Origin: CAMCHP01 sp036835325
GTDB lineage: Bacteria > Bacteroidota > Bacteroidia > Flavobacteriales_D > Sanyastnellaceae
Assembly: GCA_036835325.1 (NCBI GenBank)
Contig: DAITMF010000073.1
Location: 1 to 10,951, forward strand
Length of the DNA: 10,951 nt
Direction: 5' to 3'
In this document: positions 1 through 7,305 of the stretch, piece by piece
Numbering within the stretch: the stretch's first letter is position 1
How the letters are laid out: every line of letters starts with the position of its first letter
The notes under the pieces: generated by a model
The model's database searches: none
The model's input: the letters and a program-made list of their open reading frames with translations, nothing else
Told to the model about the DNA's origin: nothing
Program-made: the position numbers and the translations under genes

Positions 1-79
1 AATCCCCATAATCGGCGGCGAAGCCGACCCAATTGCAGTTTCGAGCAAGAGTATTGAGCAAGAGCGAGCGAAGCGAGCC
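1..79. repeat. Short repeats in the region downstream of cphB
   Basis: No gene is visible in these 79 bases at the left edge. They contain a 9-base direct repeat, GAGCAAGAG, at 43-51 and 56-64. It is followed by a simple GAGC/GCGAGC-rich run at about 62-78. A small stem (TCGGC at 12-16, GCCGA at 23-27) lies further left. On the minus strand this is the region just after the cphB stop codon, where a terminator could sit, but no T-run follows the stem on either strand, so I do not call one. The repeats may be simple low-complexity intergenic sequence. Confidence 0.4.
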
Positions 80-943
80 CTACACAAACGCCTTACCGAT
101 CGGCAGCACGTCAACCTGCTTGTTGCCCAAGGTGAAGCGGTCGCCGTTGGCCAAGATGTGCACCGTGAGGTTGCTCAACGACATCGGGGTGCCCATCTTC
201 AACAAGGCGTGCGTGTTGTGCGTCAAAGCCGACGGATCCATCACCATCACCAAGCCCGAACCAATCACCGTGAAACTGCCGCCGTCGCGGATAATCACGC
301 CGGTGTCTTCGGCTATGCCAATCCCCAAACGGTCAGGATGCGCCGCTACGGCCTCGGCTAAACGTCCGAAGCGGCCGCGGCGGACAAAATGCGTGTCGAC
401 AATCAACTCGGGAATCAAACCCATGCCGCCCTTCAACTTCACCGCGCCCTTCACCAGCGACTCGCTGCTGCTGCCGCCCGCAATCATGTGCTCGGCCATG
501 CACATCGCACCGGCACTCGTGCCCGCAATCACCAAACCGTCGTTGCGGTAGCGCTCAACCATCAAACGGTGCAAGCTGCTGCCGCCAATTTTTTGGGGGA
601 TGCGGATCTGGTTGCCGCCCGTTAAAAACACAATGTCGGCCTCGGCAGCGGCTGCCAGTATGCCTTTGTCTTCGCTTTGCCGCTTATCGCGGATGTTCAG
701 CACCTCCACGTTTGTGCAACCCAACAGGCCAAAGCCTTTGATGTAGTTTTCACCGACCTCTTCGGGGATGCGGGATGCCGTAGGAATCACCACCACCTTG
801 CTGGCGTTGCCCTTCGCTTCGTCGAGCACGTGACGCAAAACACCTTTTTCAAGGAAACGACGAAGGGTTTTTTGATTTTCTCCCTTATCTTCACTTCCGC
901 CGATGGGAATCAGCGTGCCCGAAATCGCAGAATCAACAGCCAT
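80..943 (-). CDS. cphB: Cyanophycinase (peptidase family S51)
   Basis: Predicted 287-residue serine exopeptidase that degrades cyanophycin (multi-L-arginyl-poly-L-aspartate) to beta-Asp-Arg dipeptides. The sequence shows the S51 nucleophile motif GTSAGAM, with Ser143 as the likely nucleophile, the upstream FLTGGNQ segment (106-112) and the DTHFVRRGR block (183-191) with the probable catalytic His185. An early IPIGGSEDK motif (12-20) is also typical of the family. The length is close to cyanobacterial cyanophycinase (about 270 residues). There is no signal peptide, so it should act in the cytoplasm on stored polymer; some other bacteria have secreted versions. The ATG at 941-943 places the family's N-terminal motif correctly. 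The gene is divergent from cphA, with 98 bp between the two starts, which supports the cyanophycin assignment over other S51 peptidases such as dipeptidase E. No terminator is evident after its TAG stop. Confidence 0.93.
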   Translation of the reverse strand: MAVDSAISGTLIPIGGSEDKGENQKTLRRFLEKGVLRHVLDEAKGNASKVVVIPTASRIPEEVGENYIKGFGLLGCTNVEVLNIRDKRQSEDKGILAAAAEADIVFLTGGNQIRIPQKIGGSSLHRLMVERYRNDGLVIAGTSAGAMCMAEHMIAGGSSSESLVKGAVKLKGGMGLIPELIVDTHFVRRGRFGRLAEAVAAHPDRLGIGIAEDTGVIIRDGGSFTVIGSGLVMVMDPSALTHNTHALLKMGTPMSLSNLTVHILANGDRFTLGNKQVDVLPIGKAFV

Positions 944-1041
944 GGATGCACCTCATTTAGAAACGTCGGCAAAGTTTCCAATAAAAATCGAACCTCCGAA
1001 GTTCACACACAAAGAAACCTTAACCTCCTCTCTTTGAGCAC
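944..1041. promoter_or_regulatory. Divergent cphB/cphA control region
   Basis: These 98 bp separate the start codons of two divergent genes, so promoters for both must lie here or extend into the coding starts. The stretch is more AT-rich than its flanks. I found no perfect TAnnTTTG box on either strand. The nearest on the plus strand is TCTCTTTG at 1029-1036, only 5 bp before the cphA ATG, which would imply an almost leaderless message. The region carries an inverted repeat, GAAAC at 960-964 and GTTTC at 974-978, and a third GAAAC at 1014-1018. These could be operator half-sites, but such short words also arise by chance. No Shine-Dalgarno sequence precedes either start. Confidence 0.5.
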
Positions 1042-3699
1042 ATGAAAATTATCGAAATCAATGCCATGCGCGGTCCGAACTACTGGTCGGTCAACCGCCA
1101 TAAACTCATTGTCATGGTCCTCGACCTCGAAGACCTCGAAGAACGGCCTACCAACACCATCGTGGGCTTTGGCGATCGCCTCAAAGCGCTGTTTCCCGGC
1201 ATGTACGCGCACCGCTGCTCGGTGGGCGCCCCCGGCGGCTTCTTCCAACGCGTTGAAGAAGGCACCTGGATGGGCCACGTGATCGAACACATCGCCCTCG
1301 AAATCCAAAGTCTGGCCGGCATGAACGTGGGCTTCGGCCGCACGCGCACCTACGGCCAGCACGGGGTGTACAACGTGGTCTTCGACTACATGGAAGAAAA
1401 AGTGGGCCGCTACGCCGCCCGGGCATCCGTGCGCATCGCCGAAGCCCTCATCGACGGACGCGACTACAACCTCGACGACGACATCCAGGAGATGCGCGAA
1501 ATCCGCGAAAGCGATCGACTCGGGCCATCGACCGGCTCCATCATCGAAGAAGCCGAAGCGCGCGGCATCCCGTGGATCCGTTTGAACAAGTACTCGCTCT
1601 GCCAACTCGGCTACGGCCGCAACCAGCAGCGCATCCAAGCCACCGTTACAAGCAAAACGAGCAGCATCGGCGTTGAGCTCGCCTGCGACAAGGAAGACAC
1701 CAAAGACCTCTTGGAACAGTTCGAGATTCCCATCCCCAAAGGGGAGATCGTCCGCTCCGAAGAAGGTCTGCGCGATGCCCTGCGCAGCGTCGGTTTCCCC
1801 TGCGTGTTGAAGCCCGTAAGCGGCAATCACGGACGCGGCATCACGACCAACATCCAAACCGAAGAAGATGCCCTGATTGCCTTCGGTCCGGCACAAGCGG
1901 TGAGCCACAAGGTCATCGTTGAGCGCTACATCACGGGCGACGACTACCGTTTGCTCGTCATCGACTACAAACTCGTCGCGGCCGCGAAGCGCACCCCCGC
2001 GCACGTTATCGGCGACGGCAAGTCGACCGTCCGCGGCCTCGTCGATGAGGTCAACAAAGACCCCCGCCGCGGATACGGCCACGAGAAGGTGTTGACCCAA
2101 ATCACCCTGAACGACCTCACGCTCGGCATTTTGGCAGAGCAGGGATTGACGCCTGAGTCGGTCATCCCCGCAGGGAAATTTCTCAAACTCAAAGACACCG
2201 CCAACCTCAGCACCGGCGGTACGGCCACCGACGTCACCGACATCGTGCACCCGTACAACATTTTTATGGCCGAGCGCATCGCGCGCATCGTGGGGCTCGA
2301 CATTTGCGGCATCGACATCATGACGCACGACATCAGCCAGCCCCTGCCCGACACGGGAGGCGCCGTGCTTGAAGTAAACGCGGGTCCGGGTTTCCGCATG
2401 CACCTCGCCCCGTCAGAGGGTTTGCCGCGCAACGTCGCCGCCAACGTGGTCGACATGCTTTTCCCGCCCGGAAGCACCGCGCGCATCCCCATCGTGGCGG
2501 TGACCGGCACCAACGGCAAAACCACCACCACGCGCCTGATCGCTCACATGATGCGTTTGCGCGGGTACAAAGTGGGCTACACGACCACCGACGGCGTGTA
2601 CATCCAAAACCGCTTGCTGATGACGGGCGATTGCACCGGTCCGGCCAGTGCGGAGTTCGTCCTCAAAGACCCTACCGTTGACTTTGCCGTGCTCGAATCG
2701 GCCCGCGGCGGATTGCTGCGCGCCGGGCTCGGCTTCAAGCGCTGCGACGTGGGCATCGTCACCAACGTTGCGCCCGACCACTTGGGCTTGAAGGGCATTC
2801 ACACCCTCGAGCAGCTGGCGCGCGTGAAGGGCGTGATTCCCGAAACCGTGCTGCCCGATGGCTACGCCATTTTGAATGCCGACGACGACCGCGTGTACGA
2901 AATGCGCAACAACGTCAAGTGCAATGTTGCTTTGTTTTCGATGGATGAGGACAATCCGCGGGTCAAAGACCACATGCGCAAGGGCGGCCTCTCGGCCCTC
3001 TATGAAAACGGCTACATCACCCTCGCGAAAGGCGAGTGGAAGATGCGCGTTACCAAAGCCGTGAACGTGCCGCTGACCATCGACGGCAAGGCGGCCTTCA
3101 TGATTCAAAACGTGCTACCGGCGGTGATCACCGGCTACGTGCGCGGATTGAGCATTGAAGACATCAAGGTGGCGCTCGAATCGTTCATCCCCTCGCCGTC
3201 GCAAACACCCGGTCGCCTCAACATCTTCGAATTCAAGCACTTCAAGATCATGTTGGACTACGCCCACAATCCTGCCGGATTGCGCGCCTTGGCCAAGTTG
3301 GTTGAGAAGATGGAGGGCGCGCCGAAGGTGGGCATTGTGGCCGGCATCGGCGATCGCCGCGACGAAGACAACCGCGAGTTGGGCGCCATTGCCGCCGAGA
3401 TGTTTGACCACGTCATCATCCGCCAAGACCGCAATTTGCGCGGACAAACCGAAGAAGCGTTGATTGCGCTCGTCCTCGAAGGCGTGCACAGCGTTGACCC
3501 CAACAAGCACGTCACCATCATCCCGAAAGAGGCCGATGCCATCACGCACGCCATCAACAGCGCGACTGAAGGATCGCTGATTGTGGTGAGCAGCGACGTG
3601 GTGCCCGACGCGCTCAACCTCGTGATGAAGTTCAAAGAAGATGAAACCAACCGCTTGTACGGCATCACGCGCGAAGACATCCCCAACCTCACCGCGTGA
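1042..3699 (+). CDS. cphA: Cyanophycin synthetase, full-length CphA1 type
   Basis: Predicted 885-residue cytoplasmic ligase that uses ATP to add Asp to the polymer backbone and Arg to each Asp side chain. The three CphA parts appear in order. The N-terminal domain (about 1-160) holds the MRGPNYWS signature and an H79-x-x-E82-H83 motif. The ATP-grasp domain (about 210-480) has TSKTSSIGVELACDKEDTK, then KPVSGNHGRG (Lys257 to Gly266) and the metal-binding EVNAGPG (E444, N446). The Mur-ligase-like domain (about 485-875) has the P-loop GTNGKTT (489-495) and the DYAHNPAG block near residue 740. By family knowledge the ATP-grasp site adds Asp and the Mur-like site adds Arg. The length matches cyanobacterial CphA1 (about 870) and is complete, unlike shorter CphA2 enzymes, which use dipeptides. 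The ATG at 1042 begins directly with the conserved MKIIEI start. A strong terminator follows the TGA. Substrate choice cannot be proven from sequence alone. Confidence 0.96.
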   Translation: MKIIEINAMRGPNYWSVNRHKLIVMVLDLEDLEERPTNTIVGFGDRLKALFPGMYAHRCSVGAPGGFFQRVEEGTWMGHVIEHIALEIQSLAGMNVGFGRTRTYGQHGVYNVVFDYMEEKVGRYAARASVRIAEALIDGRDYNLDDDIQEMREIRESDRLGPSTGSIIEEAEARGIPWIRLNKYSLCQLGYGRNQQRIQATVTSKTSSIGVELACDKEDTKDLLEQFEIPIPKGEIVRSEEGLRDALRSVGFPCVLKPVSGNHGRGITTNIQTEEDALIAFGPAQAVSHKVIVERYITGDDYRLLVIDYKLVAAAKRTPAHVIGDGKSTVRGLVDEVNKDPRRGYGHEKVLTQITLNDLTLGILAEQGLTPESVIPAGKFLKLKDTANLSTGGTATDVTDIVHPYNIFMAERIARIVGLDICGIDIMTHDISQPLPDTGGAVLEVNAGPGFRMHLAPSEGLPRNVAANVVDMLFPPGSTARIPIVAVTGTNGKTTTTRLIAHMMRLRGYKVGYTTTDGVYIQNRLLMTGDCTGPASAEFVLKDPTVDFAVLESARGGLLRAGLGFKRCDVGIVTNVAPDHLGLKGIHTLEQLARVKGVIPETVLPDGYAILNADDDRVYEMRNNVKCNVALFSMDEDNPRVKDHMRKGGLSALYENGYITLAKGEWKMRVTKAVNVPLTIDGKAAFMIQNVLPAVITGYVRGLSIEDIKVALESFIPSPSQTPGRLNIFEFKHFKIMLDYAHNPAGLRALAKLVEKMEGAPKVGIVAGIGDRRDEDNRELGAIAAEMFDHVIIRQDRNLRGQTEEALIALVLEGVHSVDPNKHVTIIPKEADAITHAINSATEGSLIVVSSDVVPDALNLVMKFKEDETNRLYGITREDIPNLTA

Positions 3700-3727
3700 G
3701 TGCAATCGTTTGAGATCAATTTGCCTA

Positions 3728-3766
3728 AAGGCCGCGAAATGACTACTTTCGCGGCCTTATTTTTTT
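3728..3766 (+). terminator. Rho-independent terminator after cphA
   Basis: A perfect 12-bp stem (AAGGCCGCGAAA at 3728-3739, TTTCGCGGCCTT at 3747-3758) encloses a 7-base loop. It is followed by A and seven T residues (3760-3766). It lies 28 bp after the cphA stop and is a textbook intrinsic terminator on the plus strand. The minus strand lacks a comparable T-run, so it should work mainly in one direction. It ends only 20 bp before the purH ATG, so it could also act on any transcript that starts upstream and reads into purH. Confidence 0.93.
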
Positions 3767-3786
3767 CCATCTCCAGCACCACCAAA

Positions 3787-5316
3787 ATGAGCGAGCGCAA
3801 GCAGATTCAATCGGCCCTGATCTCTGTTTTTTACAAAGACGGCCTCGAGCCCATCGTTGAACACCTGATGCGCCTCGGCGTTACGATTTACAGCACAGGC
3901 GGCACCCAAACGGCCCTTGAGGCCATGGGCGCGGAGGTGGTGCCTGTGGAAGACATTACCGATTATCCTTCTATTTTGGGAGGACGTGTAAAGACACTTC
4001 ACCCCAAGGTGTTTGGTGGCATTTTGTCGCGCCGCGACCACGCCTCCGACGAGCGCGACGTAGCCGAGTATGAAATCCCTGCGATTGACTTAGTGGTGGT
4101 TGATCTGTATCCTTTCGAGGAAACGGTCGCCGGCGGCGCTTCGGATGCCGACGTCATCGAGAAAATCGACATCGGTGGTATTTCCCTCATCCGCGCAGCG
4201 GCCAAAAACCACAACGACGTGGTGATCGTGCCCTCACGCGACCACTACCCACGCTTGTTGAGCATTTTGAGCGAGCGCGACGGCGTGACCGAAATGGCAG
4301 AGCGCCGTGCCTTGGCGGCCGAGGCCTTTGCCCTGAGCTCGCATTACGACACCCAGATTTTCCGCTACTTCGACGGCGGTGAACGTCCGGTATTGAAAGA
4401 AAGCGTATTGACCGGCCAGGCCCTGCGTTACGGCGAGAATCCGCACCAAGCGGGCCACTTCTTCGGCGATTTCGACGCCATGTTCGACAAGTTGCACGGC
4501 AAAGAGCTGTCTTACAACAATCTGCTCGACGTTGATGCCGCCGTGCAACTCATGGCCGAGTTCGAAGGCGATGCGCCAACCTTTGCCATTTTGAAGCACA
4601 ACAACGCCTGCGGATGCGCCACGCGCAGCACCCTGAGTGCGGCCTATGAAGCAGCGCTGGCCAGCGACCCCGTGTCGGCCTTCGGGGGCATTTTGATTGC
4701 GAACACAACAGTTGACGAAGCCACCGCAACGCTGATTAACGACCTGTTTTGCGAAGTGATCATTGCGCCGGCCTACGATGCAGCCGCCTTGGCGCTCTTG
4801 CAGAGCAAGAAAAACCGCATTGTGCTCGTCCAAAAACCCGTTGAGCTGTCGTCAAAAACCGTGCGCACGGCCTTGAACGGCTTTTTGGTGCAGGGCCGCG
4901 ATGCCCACACCGAAACGCGCGCCGACCTGCGCTTGGTGACGAAGGCTGCGGCTTCGGAGCGCGAGATCGACGACCTCTTGTTTGCCAACAAGCTGGTGAA
5001 GCACACCAAGTCGAACACCATCGTGTTTGTGAAGAACGGACAGTTGCTCGCCAGCGGTACCGGACAAACCTCGCGCGTTGACGCACTGCGTCAGGCCGCC
5101 GATAAGGCACGCGCCTTTGGCTTCGACATGAACGGCGCCGTGATGGCTTCGGATGCCTTCTTCCCATTTCCCGATTGCGTTGAGCTCGCGTTCAACGAAG
5201 GCGTGAAGGCGGTCATTCAGCCCGGAGGCTCGGTGAAAGACCAGTTGAGCATCGAGTATTGCGACGCAAACGGCATGGCGATGTACTTCACCGGATACCG
5301 CCATTTCAAGCACTAA
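3787..5316 (+). CDS. purH: Bifunctional AICAR formyltransferase / IMP cyclohydrolase
   Basis: Predicted 509-residue cytoplasmic enzyme for the last two steps of de novo purine synthesis: formylation of AICAR with 10-formyl-tetrahydrofolate, then ring closure to IMP. The N-terminal cyclohydrolase domain shows STGGT (36-40), GRVKTLHPK (66-74), DLYPF (106-110) and DIGGISLIRAAAKN (128-141). The transformylase domain shows LRYGENPH (213-220), the catalytic KHNNACG block (Lys270, His271), DPVSAFGG, and the C-terminal QPGGSVKD and GYRHFKH. I chose the ATG at 3787 over the in-frame GTG at 3700, because the longer form would translate the terminator hairpin and add 29 unconserved residues. From 3787 the length fits the family. 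It lies directly upstream of mreB, an order I know from other Bacteroidota. No Shine-Dalgarno sequence is visible, and its promoter is unclear because of the adjacent terminator. Confidence 0.97.
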   Translation: MSERKQIQSALISVFYKDGLEPIVEHLMRLGVTIYSTGGTQTALEAMGAEVVPVEDITDYPSILGGRVKTLHPKVFGGILSRRDHASDERDVAEYEIPAIDLVVVDLYPFEETVAGGASDADVIEKIDIGGISLIRAAAKNHNDVVIVPSRDHYPRLLSILSERDGVTEMAERRALAAEAFALSSHYDTQIFRYFDGGERPVLKESVLTGQALRYGENPHQAGHFFGDFDAMFDKLHGKELSYNNLLDVDAAVQLMAEFEGDAPTFAILKHNNACGCATRSTLSAAYEAALASDPVSAFGGILIANTTVDEATATLINDLFCEVIIAPAYDAAALALLQSKKNRIVLVQKPVELSSKTVRTALNGFLVQGRDAHTETRADLRLVTKAAASEREIDDLLFANKLVKHTKSNTIVFVKNGQLLASGTGQTSRVDALRQAADKARAFGFDMNGAVMASDAFFPFPDCVELAFNEGVKAVIQPGGSVKDQLSIEYCDANGMAMYFTGYRHFKH

Positions 5317-5421
5317 CAATCGAAAGTTATTTACGTATCGAGGTATTTAGGTCGTTAGCGATGGTCAATACCTATATTTGCCTGAATTCTTCATTACTGA
5401 GCCTTTTAGAAACGAGCGCGC
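5317..5421 (+). promoter_or_regulatory. mreB promoter region with Bacteroidota -7 box
   Basis: In this 105-bp gap between purH and mreB, TATATTTG at 5373-5380 matches the Bacteroidota -7 consensus TAnnTTTG perfectly. The best upstream partner is TTTA/TTTAG at 5346-5350, a weak -33 element at the long end of the allowed spacing. Transcription would start near 5386-5388, leaving a leader of about 35 bases before the mreB ATG. An inverted repeat (AGGTATT at 5341-5347, AATACCT at 5367-5373) flanks the spacer and touches the -7 box, so it could be an operator. I see no T-run terminator for purH here, so read-through from purH is possible as well. Confidence 0.65.
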
Positions 5422-6447
5422 ATGGGTCTGTTTAACTTCTTCATGCAGGAGATCGCCATCGACCTCGGAACTGCAAACACGATTATCTACTACAACGACA
5501 AGGTTGTGGTGGATGAGCCGTCGATTGTGGCCAAAGACCGCACGACCAACAAAACCGTGGCCATCGGCCGTCAGGCCCAGCAGATGCACGGTAAAACCCA
5601 CGAAAACATCAAAACGATTCGTCCGCTCAAAGACGGTGTCATCGCTGACTTCCAGTCGGCCGAAGACATGATCAAGGGCATGATCAAGATGATCAACAAG
5701 GGGCGTTCGTGGTTTACACCGTCGTTGCGGATGGTGATTTGCATCCCTTCGGGGATAACCGAGGTGGAGAAACGTGCTGTTAAAGACAGTGCAGAACACG
5801 CGGGTGCCAAAGAGGTGTACCTCATTCACGAGCCGATGGCAGCTGCCATTGGTATCGGCATCGACGTGGAAGAGCCGATGGGCAACATGATCATCGACAT
5901 CGGTGGTGGTACCAGCGAGATTGCGGTGATTGCCCTGGGCGGTATTGTGACCGACAAGAACATCCGTGTAGCGGGTGACGAGTTTACCCAAGACATTGAA
6001 GAGTACATGCGCCGTCAGCACAACATTCTCATTGGTGAGCGCACGGCCGAGCAAATCAAAATCGAGGTGGGCGCCGCACTGCCCGAGCTCGACAATCCGC
6101 CCGAAGATTACGCCGTCCGCGGACGCGACTTGATGACCGGTATTCCGAAAGAGATTCACGTGTCGTACACCGAGATTGCGCACGCCCTTGACAAGAGCAT
6201 ATCGAAGATTGAGGAAGCCATTTTGAGCTGCCTCGAGAACACACCGCCCGAGCTTTCGGCCGACATTTACCGCACGGGCATTTACTTGGCCGGTGGTGGT
6301 GCCTTGCTTCGCGGACTCGACAAGCGGATTTCACAAAAAACCCGTCTGCCCGTTCACGTGGCCGACGAACCCCTCCGTGCGGTGGCGAAAGGAACGGCCA
6401 TCGCGTTGAAAAACATTGACCGCTTCCAGTTCCTCATGCGCGAATAA
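5422..6447 (+). CDS. mreB: Rod shape-determining protein MreB (bacterial actin)
   Basis: Predicted 341-residue actin-like ATPase that forms membrane-bound filaments and steers lateral cell-wall synthesis. The actin-fold nucleotide motifs are present: phosphate-1 loop DLGTANT (14-20), phosphate-2 loop DIGGGTSE (159-166) and the adenosine motif LAGGGALLRG (from about 289). The first residues, MGLFNFFMQEI, are hydrophobic and could be the short amphipathic helix that binds the membrane. The length is typical for MreB. The ATG at 5422 keeps this helix and follows the -7 box by about 40 bp. It is the first gene of the mreB-mreC-mreD-mrdA-rodA run, which separates it from stand-alone MreB-like paralogues such as Mbl. 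Confidence 0.97.
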   Translation: MGLFNFFMQEIAIDLGTANTIIYYNDKVVVDEPSIVAKDRTTNKTVAIGRQAQQMHGKTHENIKTIRPLKDGVIADFQSAEDMIKGMIKMINKGRSWFTPSLRMVICIPSGITEVEKRAVKDSAEHAGAKEVYLIHEPMAAAIGIGIDVEEPMGNMIIDIGGGTSEIAVIALGGIVTDKNIRVAGDEFTQDIEEYMRRQHNILIGERTAEQIKIEVGAALPELDNPPEDYAVRGRDLMTGIPKEIHVSYTEIAHALDKSISKIEEAILSCLENTPPELSADIYRTGIYLAGGGALLRGLDKRISQKTRLPVHVADEPLRAVAKGTAIALKNIDRFQFLMRE

Positions 6448-6468
6448 CGCTGAACCGATGTATCCTCC

Positions 6469-7305
6469 ATGCGGAGCCTCTGGCAACTGATTTTCAGGTA
6501 CCACGTATTTCTCCTCTTTCTCGCATTGCAGGGGGTTGCCATCACCCTGCTTGTTCGCAGCAACAGCTTTCACCACCATACCTGGCTGTCGTCGTCGAAC
6601 CGCGTTACCGGTGCGCTCTATGCGCGTCGCGCCGTGGTGTCGGAGTACCTGCGTTTGCAATCGGTCAACGAAGAGCTCGCCCGTGAGAACGCCTTGCTGA
6701 AGAGTGAGCGTCCGGCGGCGTTCTTGAAACTCAGCGACAACATGTACCTGCACAACGATACCGTGCACCTGCGCCGCTACGAGTACACCACCGGCAAAGT
6801 CATCAACAACTCCATCAACCGGCCAAAGAACTACCTCACCATTGACCGCGGCAGCCGCAACGGCATCGACGTGGGCATGGGCGTGGTGAACAACGGCGCC
6901 GTGGTGGGCATTGTGAAAGACGTCAGCGAGCACTTCGCCGTGGTAATGCCGCTCATCAATACCGGCTTCCGGCTTTCCGTGAAACTCAAGCGCACCAATG
7001 CCTTCGGCAGTTTGGAGTGGGATGGAGGAGACCCCACGCTCATCCGCATGAACGACGTTCCCCGCTACGCCAATCCGCTGAAAGGCGATACCGTGGTCAC
7101 TACAGGGTACTCCGCGTACTATCCCGAAGGGATGTTGGTGGGAACGGTCGATAGCTACCGCATCCCCGAAGGGGAAAACTTTTACGAAATCGACATCCGA
7201 CTGGCTACCGAATACTACCGTCTGAGTTATGTGGATGTGATCAGGAACCTCTTGGCTGAGGAACAGGTCGAACTTGAAAACGCAGTCGCCAACGACGATG
7301 ATTGA
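6469..7305 (+). CDS. mreC: Rod shape-determining protein MreC
   Basis: Predicted 278-residue bitopic membrane protein that links MreB to the periplasmic wall enzymes and activates PBP2-RodA. One N-terminal membrane segment is visible (about residues 12-29), then a coiled-coil-like stretch (about 53-80, SVNEELARENALLKSE), then a beta-rich periplasmic domain. That domain includes DRGSRNGIDVGMGVVNNGA and a later GYSAYYPEGMLVG segment, both typical of MreC. It starts 21 bp after mreB. An earlier ATG at 6458 is out of frame. The end overlaps the mreD start by 8 bp. The acidic C-terminus (NDDD) is not conserved in the family as far as I know. Confidence 0.93.
   Translation: MRSLWQLIFRYHVFLLFLALQGVAITLLVRSNSFHHHTWLSSSNRVTGALYARRAVVSEYLRLQSVNEELARENALLKSERPAAFLKLSDNMYLHNDTVHLRRYEYTTGKVINNSINRPKNYLTIDRGSRNGIDVGMGVVNNGAVVGIVKDVSEHFAVVMPLINTGFRLSVKLKRTNAFGSLEWDGGDPTLIRMNDVPRYANPLKGDTVVTTGYSAYYPEGMLVGTVDSYRIPEGENFYEIDIRLATEYYRLSYVDVIRNLLAEEQVELENAVANDDD

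Noticed and set aside
12..27. Hairpin TCGGC/GCCGA as a cphB terminator
   Set aside because: Only five base pairs and no T-run after it on the minus strand.
33..551. Plus-strand open frame opposite cphB
   Set aside because: Cyanophycinase on the other strand has intact catalytic motifs, whereas this frame gives a Pro/Lys/Ser-rich product with no recognisable domain.
1003..2403. Long minus-strand open frame (466 codons) opposite cphA
   Set aside because: It lies wholly antisense to a clearly conserved gene. Its translation is a low-complexity Val/Asp/Ala/His mix with no recognisable motif, which is expected when GC-rich codons leave few reverse-strand stops.
2413..3705. Two further minus-strand open frames opposite the C-terminal half of cphA (2413-3108 and 3115-3705)
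   Set aside because: Same codon-bias shadow as the frame before them. They share the same skewed composition and have no family motif.
5365..6183. Minus-strand open frame opposite mreB
   Set aside because: Antisense shadow of a highly conserved gene. The predicted His/Asn/Val-rich product matches nothing I recognise.
7274..7297. TTG at 7274 as the mreD start
   Set aside because: It would enlarge the mreC overlap to 32 bp and add a short polar leader. The ATG at 7298 fits the tight overlaps seen in the rest of the operon.
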